Of a DNA stretch of 64,000 nucleotides, positions 7,827 to 16,204 are shown one piece after another (within the stretch, counting starts at the first letter, position 1; every line of letters begins with the position of its first letter). The notes below the pieces were generated by a model. It was not told the DNA's origin. It ran no database searches and was given only the letters and a program-made list of their open reading frames with translations. Source of the stretch: Rheinheimera oceanensis (GTDB lineage: Bacteria > Pseudomonadota > Gammaproteobacteria > Enterobacterales > Alteromonadaceae); assembly GCF_018831085.1 (NCBI RefSeq), contig NZ_JAGPNM010000003.1, positions 372,001 to 436,000 of the forward strand, read 5' to 3'. The position numbers and the translations under genes are program-made.

Positions 7827-9547
7827 AATTCAGGCCCTAATGCAAAATGCAGTTGGAAGCCTCTGCCCGGGTCGTCCAGGCCCCAGGCAAAATCAATGCG
7901 GATAGGGCCCACCGGCGAAGCCCAACGCACGCCCATACCCACGCCTTGCACCCAATCAGGGGTATCGTCCCAGGCGCTGCCATAATCACTGAATGCAGCC
8001 AGCCACCAGTTGCCTTTTACCCGGTACTGGTATTCTAAAGTGCTGGTTACCATATAGCGGCCACCGGTCAGCTCATTGTCACTGTTGCGTGGCGATACAG
8101 TTTCATAGCCATAACCGCGGATGCTGTTATCACCACCAGCAAAAAAACGCAGTGATGGTGGCAGTTGTGACAAGCTTTCCATCAAGATAGCGCCGGCATC
8201 AACGCGGGTTACAAAACGGTGGTTATTACCGGCGCTGCCTATCCAGCCGGCACGGCCGCGCAAGCGGAAAAAACTGGCATCAGAGCCCCAGCTTTCATCT
8301 GACACTTCAACACCAAACAATAAGCGGTTAGCGGAAGAGGGCATTGAACCTGCCGACTGCTTAGTACGGCTGTAGCTTAAACCCGGCATAATCAGGCTGA
8401 TGGTATCGTTTTGGTCGGCCTGCACGAAGTCTTCATATAACCAACGCACTGAGGCGATACGATACCAATCGCTGCTCAGCAACCAGTGGCGTTCCAGCAC
8501 CAGGTTTGACTCACGGCTTTTAGTGTCCTGATTATCACGATTACGAAAACCAAGCTGCACCTGATAAAAATCAGTAGCGACATTGGCCAGTGGCAATTTG
8601 TACGCTGCTTCTACGCTTTGTTCTATTTCAGACAATGCCAGCTTACTGCTCAGGCTATGGCCGGCAGCGTTTAACCAGGGTTTGTTCCAGTTTAGTTTCA
8701 GCCGGGTTTTCACATCCGTGGAATAACCAATACCGGTTTCGATAATATTGCGCCGCTCCGGTTCCAGTGCCACATTAATCGGCAGGGTAAAATCCTGCAT
8801 ATCTGAGGTATCGGCTTCTACCAATATTGAAGAAAACCAACCGGTAGCCGCCAGTGCCTGATTAAATTCCCCCAACTCACTGGCCAGATAATAATCATTT
8901 TCGGCAAACGGCACTAAAGAGTGCAATCTGGGCTCTGCTATCTGATTACCGCTAAAACTTACCGCGCCAAATTTGTAGCGTTTACCGGCATTAAAATGCA
9001 AATGTACAAAGGCTTGTTTTAACTCTGGTGCAACTTCAAGCCGTGCCAGTTCAAAATCAGCGTCAAAATAGCCTTTACGCATCGCAAGGCTTTTTAATGC
9101 ACTTTTAAAACCATCATAAGCACCATGGTGCAGGATCTGGCCCTGTTTAGGCGCCTGGGCAGCTAGCAGGGCTTTAAAATCGGCGTCTGTGGAAGCTTCG
9201 CCAGACAGTTGAACATCGCTTTTGCTAATGCGCACCGGCTCACCGGTTTTCACATTAACCTGTATTAGCCTGGGTTGGTTAGCATTGTGGATAACAGTAA
9301 CCTGGTTGTCGTAATAGCCCAGGGCTTGCAGGGCGGTATGCACTTCCTGCTCTAATGTGGCCTGAAAACGCACGCCGGGTATATTATCTGCGTCGCTGTA
9401 TTTTTGCAGATAAATAGCCACATTGTCGTATAAAGAGCCGCTTAAACCATTAATTTTAAATTGATATGATGACTCCGCGTAAGCGGTCGAATTAATGCCT
9501 AGCGTGGCTGCCAGCACTGTAGTGATCAGTAAGCCTGGGTTTTGCAT
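7823..9547 (-). CDS. tamA: Translocation and assembly module outer-membrane protein TamA
   Basis: This 574-residue Omp85/BamA-superfamily protein starts at the ATG at 9547, giving a clean signal peptide MQNPGLLITTVLAATLGINS ending TAYA before ESSYQF. An upstream frame extension to 9694 lacks signal-peptide logic. POTRA-type domains occupy about residues 25-265 (for example YFDADFELARLEV and YKFGAVSFSGNQI). The barrel follows, with FFAGGDNSIRGYGYE, the conserved Omp85 motif that folds into the pore, and the C-terminal strand ends in FALGPEL. TamA in the outer membrane pairs with TamB, encoded immediately downstream. Confidence 0.95.
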   Translation of the reverse strand: MQNPGLLITTVLAATLGINSTAYAESSYQFKINGLSGSLYDNVAIYLQKYSDADNIPGVRFQATLEQEVHTALQALGYYDNQVTVIHNANQPRLIQVNVKTGEPVRISKSDVQLSGEASTDADFKALLAAQAPKQGQILHHGAYDGFKSALKSLAMRKGYFDADFELARLEVAPELKQAFVHLHFNAGKRYKFGAVSFSGNQIAEPRLHSLVPFAENDYYLASELGEFNQALAATGWFSSILVEADTSDMQDFTLPINVALEPERRNIIETGIGYSTDVKTRLKLNWNKPWLNAAGHSLSSKLALSEIEQSVEAAYKLPLANVATDFYQVQLGFRNRDNQDTKSRESNLVLERHWLLSSDWYRIASVRWLYEDFVQADQNDTISLIMPGLSYSRTKQSAGSMPSSANRLLFGVEVSDESWGSDASFFRLRGRAGWIGSAGNNHRFVTRVDAGAILMESLSQLPPSLRFFAGGDNSIRGYGYETVSPRNSDNELTGGRYMVTSTLEYQYRVKGNWWLAAFSDYGSAWDDTPDWVQGVGMGVRWASPVGPIRIDFAWGLDDPGRGFQLHFALGPEL

Positions 9548-9733
9548 CCGCCTTGAGAAATCCCGTATTAAAATAAGCAAAATAATGAAAGATATGTGAA
9601 TACTGGCGCTATTATGGCTTACAGTCCTTGCTAATGTACACCGTACAGCATAAATCGTGACTGAATAAGCAGCTGGTAAAACGCCAGGGTACAACTGAGA
9701 GTGTAACTTCAGTTATACTGACGTCACTTTTAA

Positions 9734-9751
9734 AACGGTAGTAAAACCGTT
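9734..9751. promoter_or_regulatory. Inverted repeat upstream of the KASIII gene
   Basis: AACGGT (9734-9739) and ACCGTT (9746-9751) form an inverted repeat separated by 6 bases, 20 bases before the start codon at 9771 and downstream of a TATACT-like -10 near 9713. It could be an operator or a small leader hairpin. No regulator is implied by the sequence alone. Confidence 0.4.
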
Positions 9752-9770
9752 ATCAGACAAGGTTAGTACT

Positions 9771-10886
9771 ATGAAAAATGTTGTTATCAGTGGTTCTGGC
9801 TTATTTACGCCAGAGCAGGTTATTACTAACGAAGAACTCGTCGCCAGTTATAACCGTTATGTTGACCAATTTAATGCTGAGCAGTCAGTTGCTATTGCCA
9901 ATGGTGACGTGGCTGCGCTGGAGCATTCCAGTTGCGAGTTTATTGAAAAAGCCTCGGGTATTAAAGCACGCCATGTGCTGTACAAAGAGGGTATTTTAGA
10001 TCCCGCCATTATGCAGCCTGTGCTGCCCCGGCGTAGCGAAGAACAACCACCGGAAATGGTTGAAATGGCAGTTATTGCAGCCCGGGAAGCCATGGCACAG
10101 GCAAATAAAACTGCCGCCGATATTGATCTGATCATTTGCGCTGCCTCGAATATGCAGCGTTCTTATCCGGCATTGTCAATAGAGTTACAACAACTGCTGG
10201 GCGCAGCCGGTTATGCTTTTGATATGAATGTGGCATGCTCTTCTGCTACTTTTGCCATCAGCAATGCAGTAAATGCGATACGCGGTGGTACGGCTAAAGT
10301 GGTGCTGGTGGTTAACCCGGAATTTGCCTCGCCGCAGGTAAATTATCGCAGCCGTGACAGCCATTTTATTTTTGGTGATGTTTGCACTGCTACCATTATT
10401 GAAGCCGAAGACAGCTGCAGCAGTGACAATGCCTGGCGTATCAACGGTATGCGGCTTAAAACGGAGTTTTCTAACAATATCCGTTGTGATATCGGTTATA
10501 CCGAACACTGTTTGCCGCCGGATCCACTGGCACCATTTTTTAAACAGCAAGGGCGCAAAGTCTTTAAAGAGCTGCTGCCGATAGTTGCTGATGTCATCCT
10601 GGCAGAAATGGCGGCACAGCAAGTAACACCGGAGCAGTTAAAGCGTTTATGGCTGCATCAGGCCAATATTAATATGAATATCTTTGCGGCAAAGAAAATT
10701 CTTGGCCGTGATCCCCTGCCAGAGGAAGCACCGCTGGTACTCGATACCTATGCCAATACGGCGTCGGCCGGTTCAGTTATTGCGTTTCACAAGAATAAAC
10801 AAGGTTTGCAAGCGGGCGATCATGCAGTTTTATGTTCGTTTGGTGCAGGGTATTCAGTAGGATGTTTGCTATTACAAAAATGCTGA
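9771..10886 (+). CDS. Beta-ketoacyl-ACP synthase III, PA3286-like
   Basis: This 371-residue thiolase-fold enzyme resembles the long KASIII type of Pseudomonas (PA3286) more than classical FabH of about 320 residues. The triad is visible: Cys156 in NVACSSATF, His296 in LHQAN and Asn329 in ANTASAG. Other marks are ISGSGLFTPEQVITNEELV, FIEKASGIKARHV, RDSHFIFGDVCTA and the C-terminal CSFGAGYSVG. PA3286 is known to condense medium-chain acyl-CoA from beta-oxidation with malonyl-ACP, feeding fatty acid synthesis; whether this protein does the same is inference. It stands alone, outside any fab cluster, and ends at a shared hairpin terminator. Confidence 0.85.
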   Translation: MKNVVISGSGLFTPEQVITNEELVASYNRYVDQFNAEQSVAIANGDVAALEHSSCEFIEKASGIKARHVLYKEGILDPAIMQPVLPRRSEEQPPEMVEMAVIAAREAMAQANKTAADIDLIICAASNMQRSYPALSIELQQLLGAAGYAFDMNVACSSATFAISNAVNAIRGGTAKVVLVVNPEFASPQVNYRSRDSHFIFGDVCTATIIEAEDSCSSDNAWRINGMRLKTEFSNNIRCDIGYTEHCLPPDPLAPFFKQQGRKVFKELLPIVADVILAEMAAQQVTPEQLKRLWLHQANINMNIFAAKKILGRDPLPEEAPLVLDTYANTASAGSVIAFHKNKQGLQAGDHAVLCSFGAGYSVGCLLLQKC

Positions 10887-10914
10887 GCATTAAAAAGTGC
10901 TGAGCGCAAAATAA

Positions 10915-10937
10915 CACAGGCCGCTTTACGGCCTGTG
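10915..10937. terminator. Hairpin terminator between convergent genes
   Basis: A 9-bp stem (CACAGGCCG with CGGCCTGTG) and a 5-base loop lie between the convergent KASIII and CBM48 genes. There is no long T run on either side, so it may work as a weak bidirectional terminator. Confidence 0.6.
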
Positions 10938-10954
10938 ATCTGCAAAGCAATAAA

Positions 10955-11263
10955 TTACAGCCTTACCACCGAATTATTGTCGTAAGACACCGGCGAAGGC
11001 TGATAACTGTCTGCCGCTTCATCATTTAGCCAGGTACCGCCATTAACCAGATAGCGGAACTGGTATTCTTTATTTTTTTCCAGATTAACGGTTGCAGTAA
11101 AGTCACCACTTTTACTTTTTTTCATCGGCAATGCCGCCGGATCCCAGTCATTAAATTCGCCCAGCAGTGCCACTTGCTCAGCCGAAACACCGCGGTGAGC
11201 TGGTAACGTAAAAGTAACTTTGCACAGTGGTTTGGTTTTCAGATATTGCTTACTGATACTCAT
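10955..11263 (-). CDS. Stand-alone CBM48 / isoamylase N-terminal (glycogen-binding) domain protein
   Basis: The 102-residue protein is essentially one early-set domain of the CBM48/AMPK-beta type. LLGEFNDWDP, LPMKKSKSGDFTATVNL, YQFRYLVNGGTWLNDE and the closing strand are the classical strand and aromatic signature. Such domains bind glycogen or other alpha-glucans, or act as protein-interaction modules. There is no catalytic domain, signal peptide or membrane segment, and no glycogen gene nearby. Small single-domain versions are common in Alteromonadales-like genomes. It is convergent with the KASIII gene. Confidence 0.85.
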   Translation of the reverse strand: MSISKQYLKTKPLCKVTFTLPAHRGVSAEQVALLGEFNDWDPAALPMKKSKSGDFTATVNLEKNKEYQFRYLVNGGTWLNDEAADSYQPSPVSYDNNSVVRL

Positions 11264-11721
11264 AGTTTGCCCTCAAATTGTGACGGATTATGCTTAACTA
11301 AAAATGTTGCAGCCGGCCTGTATTATCTGATTTTGCCAGCATGGTGCTTAATTAATGATCAGAACAGCATAGTGCCAACATAGAAAATTTTTCGCGGTAC
11401 GGCAAATAACCATTTTGCAGGTTGATATAACTATTTTTTTACTTGTGGCCGCACAACAATAAAGAACTACAGTTGTAACAAGATATTACACTGTGGCCCG
11501 TGCTGTTTACGCAAGGTGGCAGCCAGGCTGCGGCTGAAATGGTTGCTATGCCGTAATACATAAGGCTTGGCTGAGCGATACCACTAAGCACAGTGACAGA
11601 ATAGTATATCTGATGCAGCCCGGCTAAGCCGCTATTGATACAAAGCGTAACATTCGCAGGGTTACTTTATTGTGCTGGCGTTTTAGTATGGCGTCAGTAA
11701 AACAGCATCGTGGGAAACAAC
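11264..11721. other. Intergenic region, about 460 bp, no gene seen
   Basis: No supported coding frame, RNA or repeat was found. It must hold the minus-strand promoter for the CBM48 gene and the plus-strand promoter for the RND operon. A weak candidate for the latter is TTACTT, 16 bases, TAGTAT ending near 11690. A GCAGCC/GGCTGC hairpin lies near 11519-11532. Confidence 0.5.
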
Positions 11722-12942
11722 ATGGCAGCAAAAATTATAAAAATCATTGTTCCGGTGGCCGTTATCGTACTGGCGGTCGTTGCGGCAATAGGCCTGGCGG
11801 GTATGCGAAAACCACCGGAGAAAAAAGAAGAGCAGCGGACGGGCATACTGGTTAATGCACAGCAAATAGCCTCACAAGACCTGATTTACCGCATTCAGTC
11901 GCAAGGTACAGTGCGGCCGAAACTGGAAACTAATTTAAGCTCTGAAGTAAATGGCCGTATTGTTGAAGTAGCGGAACACTTCGTAGAAGGTGGCTTTTTT
12001 AACAAAGGCGATTTACTGGTAAGGGTTGAACAAGCAGACTACCTGACTAACGTTAAAGCGGCAGAGGCCAGTTTAGCTAATGCTCAGTCAGCACTTGAAG
12101 AAGAAAAAGCCCGCGGCCGTGTTGCTGAAGAAGAGTGGCGCTCTTTTACCGCCGGTAAAGCGCCGGAGCTGGGTTTGCGCCGGCCACAACTGGCCGGAGC
12201 GCTGGCGACAGTGCGCTCGGCAGAAGCGGAACTGGAGCGTGCTAACCGCGATCTGGCCCGCACAGAAATCCGTGCGCCGTACTCTGGTATGGTTAAAAGC
12301 CGTGATGTCAATCTGGGCCAGTTTATCAGCCGTGGTACCAGTGTTGGTATAATTTACGGCACTGACATCGCAGAAATCAGATTACCACTAACCGATAACG
12401 ATTTAGCCTTTTTACAGATCCCTGATTTTGCGCAAAACACTAATCAGCCTGAAGTTGTGCTGACAGCAGCAGTGGCTGGCCAGATTATGCAATGGCCGGC
12501 CAGGCTGGTGCGTACCGAAGGGGTTTTGGATGAACGCAGCCGGGTAATTTATGCCGTTGCTGAAGTGACTGATCCCTACCAGCGTGTTAGCCGCAAGCAG
12601 TCGCCATTGCGTTTTGGCCGTTTTGTGCAGGCACAAATTTTGGGCAATGCCACCGAGCAGGTGGTCGTGATCCCACGGCATTTATTGTTGGCACAACAGC
12701 AGGTGCTGGTGGTAGACAAAGAAAACCAACTGCAGTTTCGCCCGGTAATTGTAGAACGCGCTGACGAGCGCTCGGCTTATATCCGTTCTGGTTTTATTGA
12801 CGGTGACCGGCTGGCAACCTCGGCTATTGCCAATCCGCTGGCGGGTACCGTAGTGCGCGTTGCCTCTGATGTAAATGAGCAGGTAGCAGAAAGCGCTGCC
12901 AGGCCAGAGGCTGTAATGGCAGCCAGCCAGGGCAAGGAGTAA
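11722..12942 (+). CDS. RND efflux periplasmic adaptor subunit (HlyD/AcrA family)
   Basis: This 406-residue membrane-fusion protein starts at ATG 11722; a GTG at 11710 is in frame but has a poorer ribosome binding site. An N-terminal membrane anchor (IIKIIVPVAVIVLAVVAAIG) is followed by a biotinyl-lipoyl-like half (VKPKL-type start, EVNGRIVEVAEHFVEGGFFN, GDLLVRVEQADY), a helical hairpin (about residues 100-170), the second lipoyl half (TEIRAPYSGMVKSRDVNLGQ) and beta-barrel and membrane-proximal domains. It bridges the inner-membrane pump encoded 3 bases downstream with an outer-membrane channel, which is not encoded here, so a TolC-type protein elsewhere is needed. Substrates are unknown. Confidence 0.9.
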   Translation: MAAKIIKIIVPVAVIVLAVVAAIGLAGMRKPPEKKEEQRTGILVNAQQIASQDLIYRIQSQGTVRPKLETNLSSEVNGRIVEVAEHFVEGGFFNKGDLLVRVEQADYLTNVKAAEASLANAQSALEEEKARGRVAEEEWRSFTAGKAPELGLRRPQLAGALATVRSAEAELERANRDLARTEIRAPYSGMVKSRDVNLGQFISRGTSVGIIYGTDIAEIRLPLTDNDLAFLQIPDFAQNTNQPEVVLTAAVAGQIMQWPARLVRTEGVLDERSRVIYAVAEVTDPYQRVSRKQSPLRFGRFVQAQILGNATEQVVVIPRHLLLAQQQVLVVDKENQLQFRPVIVERADERSAYIRSGFIDGDRLATSAIANPLAGTVVRVASDVNEQVAESAARPEAVMAASQGKE

Positions 12943-12945
12943 GGC

Positions 12946-15900
12946 ATGGATACCAATAAGGGCTTAATATCCTGGTTTGCCCGTAACAGCGTGGCGGCTA
13001 ATTTACTGATGGCAATTATTCTGGTTGCCGGTATAGCCTCAGTTTTTACCATTAAGAAACAGATGTTTCCTGAAATATTACTCGAGCAGGTTAATATCCG
13101 CGTGCCTTATCTGGGTGCGGCACCGCAGGAAGTAGAAAGCGGGGTTATAGATAAAATTGAAGAAAGCCTGCGCGGTGTTAACGGTATTAAGCGCATTCGC
13201 TCAACTGCGGTTGAGGGCCTGGCTACAGTGCGCGCTGAAATTGCTAATAACTACAACGTGCAGGAGGTTATGGATGAAATTAAAACCCAGGTGTCGGCCA
13301 TTTCATCCTTGCCGGAGCAAACCGAAAAGCCGGTAGTGTACCGGGTACGGTTTGAAAGCGATGTAATGTGGCTGTCGTTGTATGGTGATGCCACTGAGCG
13401 CACGTTAAAAGAGCTGTCTAAAGATATCCGCGATGAGCTGCGTAAATTGCCGGGTGTCAGTAAAGTGGAAGTGGTTGGCGCCCGTGACTACGAAGTGTCA
13501 ATTGAACTGTCTGAGTTAAAGTTAAAAGAATACGGCCTGACCTTTGAGCAGGTGGTTAGTGCTATCCGTGGCAGTTCTGTCGACTTGCCCGGTGGTTCTA
13601 TTAAATCTGACAGCGGCAATATCCTGCTGCGTACTAAAGGCCAGGCTTACTTTTTACAAGATTTTGAAGACATAGTGCTGCTGACTTTTGCCGATGGCAC
13701 GCGCTTATCGTTAAAAGATATTGCCACTATCAACGATGGCTTTATCGAGCGGGAAGACTTATCAACCTTCGATGGTAAAAACTCGGTGTCTATCCGGGTT
13801 GCTGCAGTGGGGGATGACAACACCCTGAAAATTGCCGACCAGGTAAAAGCTTACGTTGAGCGTAAACAAAAACAATTACCGTCGTCTGTTTCTATCGCGC
13901 ATTGGGGCGATTCCAGTTACTACCTGCAGGGCCGGCTTGATTTAATGAGCAACAACCTGGTAATGGGCGCCTTTCTGGTATTACTGGCACTAACCTTGTT
14001 TCTGGAGTTTCGCATTGCGTTCTGGGTAATGGTGGGTATTCCGGTGTGCTTCCTTGGCGCTATGGCAATGTTGCCGCTACCCATGTTTAATGTGTCGATC
14101 AATATGATCAGTTTGTTCGGCTTTATTCTGGTATTGGGGATAGTGGTCGATGACGCCATTATTATTGGTGAGAGTGCCTACAGCGAAATTGAAAAGCGCG
14201 GTAAATCGGTAGATTCGGTCATTGCCGGGGCGAAAAAAGTGGCCATGCCTGCTACCTTTGGCGTGTTAACCACTATAGCGGCATTTGCTCCTATGTTAAT
14301 GGTAGGCGGAGCCCAGGCCCCGATTTGGGGCTCTATTGCCTGGGTGGTGGTGCTGTGCCTGATTTTCTCGCTGGTAGAGTCAAAGTTAATTTTACCGTCG
14401 CATATTGTCAATATGGATACCAAGCCGTGGGATCCACAGCGCAAAGGCATTTTTTACAGCTGTGGCCGTGCTTGCAGTAATACATTAAAAGCCGTGCGGA
14501 TGAAGGTGATGTCCGGCCTGAACCACTTTATCCAAAAATGGTATCAGCCATTTGTTGAGCGCTGTATTCATTACCGTTATGTCACTATGGCGGCATTTAT
14601 GGCGATGTTGATCCTGATGTTTGGTGTGCTCGGTGGGGGCTTTGTGCGCTGGGTGTTTTTCCCTGATATTCCCAGTGACTTTATCAATGCTAATTTAACC
14701 ATGCAGGAAGGCTCGTCAAACCAGGCTACAGTAAATGCCTTGCGCGAAGCTGAAGCCGCACTGGTGCGGGCCAATGACAAGCTATATGCCGAATACAATG
14801 ACAGCATTATCAAGCACCGCTTAGTGTTTTTAAACAGTGATACTGCCGGCCAGTTGGTGGTTGAGCTGGAAAAAAGCGAAGGCCGTGAAATTGATGGTTT
14901 TGAAATTGCTAACCGCTGGCGCGCCGAAATGCCGGATATTCCCGGTGTCAAAGCTTTTAAGATTAATGCTTCAACTGCCGGTGGCGGTGGTGCCGACATA
15001 GCCTTGCAACTTCGTGGCACTAATCTGGACAACCTGAAACTGGCCACCGAAGAATTAAAAAGCCGTTTAGCCGAATATGCCGGTGTTTATGATATTGAAG
15101 ATAATTTACTCGGCGGCAATGACGAAATTGTGCTGCAGTTAAAACCTGAAGCACATTTACTTGGTTTAACCCTGTCAGATGTAGCCCGCCAGGTACGTTA
15201 TGGCTTTTACGGTGCAGAAGCGCAGCGGGTACAGCGCGATGGCGAAGAAGTAAAGGTGATGGTGCGCTACCCGCGTACCGAACGCAGCTCTGTCGGCAGC
15301 CTGGAAAATATGCGTATCCGCACGGCTGATGGCGGCGAAATTCCGTTTAATCAGGTGGCCAGCTATACCATGCAGCCCAGTTTCAGCGCTATAAATCGGG
15401 TAAATGGTGAGCGTGCAGTTACGATTACCGCTGCGGCCGATAAATCGACCATTGAACCTGGCAAAGTTGTAGGTGAAATGCGCCGTACGGTTATCGCAGA
15501 AGTAACTGCTAAATACGAAGGTGTAACCGGCGAGCTGGACGGAGCCAGCCAGGATGAAATGGACGCGCAGGTTGACCTGATGAAAGCCGGGGTGTTTGCG
15601 CTGTTTTGTATTTATGCCTTAATGGCTATTCCGCTGAAATCGTACAGCCAACCGCTGATTATTATGAGCGTGATCCCGTTTGGTTTGGTCGGTGCCGTAA
15701 TAGGCCATATGGTGCTTGGCCTGAGCATGAGCATTATGTCGATCTTCGGTTTAGTTGCGCTGGCCGGGGTGGTAGTAAACGACTCTCTGGTGATGGTTGA
15801 CTTTGTTAACCGCGCGCGTGAAGAAGGCTTATCTATCCGTCAGGCGGTATCGCAGGCCGGTGCACAGCGTTTCCGGGCAATATTGCTCACCTCGCTTACT

Positions 15901-16134
15901 ACCTTTGTTGGCCTGGCACCGATAGTGCTGGAGCGCAGCCTGCAGGCAAAAATTGTCGTGCCGATGGCGGTGTCGCTGGCATTTGGTATCCTGTTCGCCA
16001 CCGTTATTACTCTGCTGTTAATACCAGCGCTTTATGTAATACTGGAAGATGTGAAAAACCTGTTCCGTAGTAAAGATAATAAAATTGACACCCGTGTCGC
16101 GCCACAGACACAACAGGAACAGTTTCAGAAATAG
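12946..16134 (+). CDS. RND efflux permease, HAE1/AcrB-like
   Basis: This 1062-residue inner-membrane pump has the duplicated RND plan of 12 helices and two large periplasmic loops. The proton-relay Asp pair is present: VVDDAIIIGES with D402 and D403. The second-half equivalent is VVNDSLVMVDF. The N-terminal start LISWFARNSVAANLLMAIIL and the loop IRVPYLGAAPQEVESGV fit a branch of proteobacterial pumps paired with short adaptors. It follows the adaptor by 3 bases and ends before a strong hairpin terminator. It would export hydrophobic compounds with a TolC-like partner; no regulator gene is adjacent. Confidence 0.92.
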   Translation: MDTNKGLISWFARNSVAANLLMAIILVAGIASVFTIKKQMFPEILLEQVNIRVPYLGAAPQEVESGVIDKIEESLRGVNGIKRIRSTAVEGLATVRAEIANNYNVQEVMDEIKTQVSAISSLPEQTEKPVVYRVRFESDVMWLSLYGDATERTLKELSKDIRDELRKLPGVSKVEVVGARDYEVSIELSELKLKEYGLTFEQVVSAIRGSSVDLPGGSIKSDSGNILLRTKGQAYFLQDFEDIVLLTFADGTRLSLKDIATINDGFIEREDLSTFDGKNSVSIRVAAVGDDNTLKIADQVKAYVERKQKQLPSSVSIAHWGDSSYYLQGRLDLMSNNLVMGAFLVLLALTLFLEFRIAFWVMVGIPVCFLGAMAMLPLPMFNVSINMISLFGFILVLGIVVDDAIIIGESAYSEIEKRGKSVDSVIAGAKKVAMPATFGVLTTIAAFAPMLMVGGAQAPIWGSIAWVVVLCLIFSLVESKLILPSHIVNMDTKPWDPQRKGIFYSCGRACSNTLKAVRMKVMSGLNHFIQKWYQPFVERCIHYRYVTMAAFMAMLILMFGVLGGGFVRWVFFPDIPSDFINANLTMQEGSSNQATVNALREAEAALVRANDKLYAEYNDSIIKHRLVFLNSDTAGQLVVELEKSEGREIDGFEIANRWRAEMPDIPGVKAFKINASTAGGGGADIALQLRGTNLDNLKLATEELKSRLAEYAGVYDIEDNLLGGNDEIVLQLKPEAHLLGLTLSDVARQVRYGFYGAEAQRVQRDGEEVKVMVRYPRTERSSVGSLENMRIRTADGGEIPFNQVASYTMQPSFSAINRVNGERAVTITAAADKSTIEPGKVVGEMRRTVIAEVTAKYEGVTGELDGASQDEMDAQVDLMKAGVFALFCIYALMAIPLKSYSQPLIIMSVIPFGLVGAVIGHMVLGLSMSIMSIFGLVALAGVVVNDSLVMVDFVNRAREEGLSIRQAVSQAGAQRFRAILLTSLTTFVGLAPIVLERSLQAKIVVPMAVSLAFGILFATVITLLLIPALYVILEDVKNLFRSKDNKIDTRVAPQTQQEQFQK

Positions 16135-16162
16135 TGTTCTGTACATAACCAGACGCATAAAA

Positions 16163-16186
16163 AAGGCCACGCAATTGCGTGGCCTT
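16163..16186. terminator. Strong bidirectional terminator
   Basis: A perfect 24-bp palindrome (AAGGCCACGCAA paired with TTGCGTGGCCTT) is flanked by A-rich sequence on one side and GTTGTTTT on the other. It lies between the convergent RND operon and asnB and can serve both. Confidence 0.85.
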
Positions 16187-16204
16187 GTTGTTTTAGCTTA
16201 CAGC

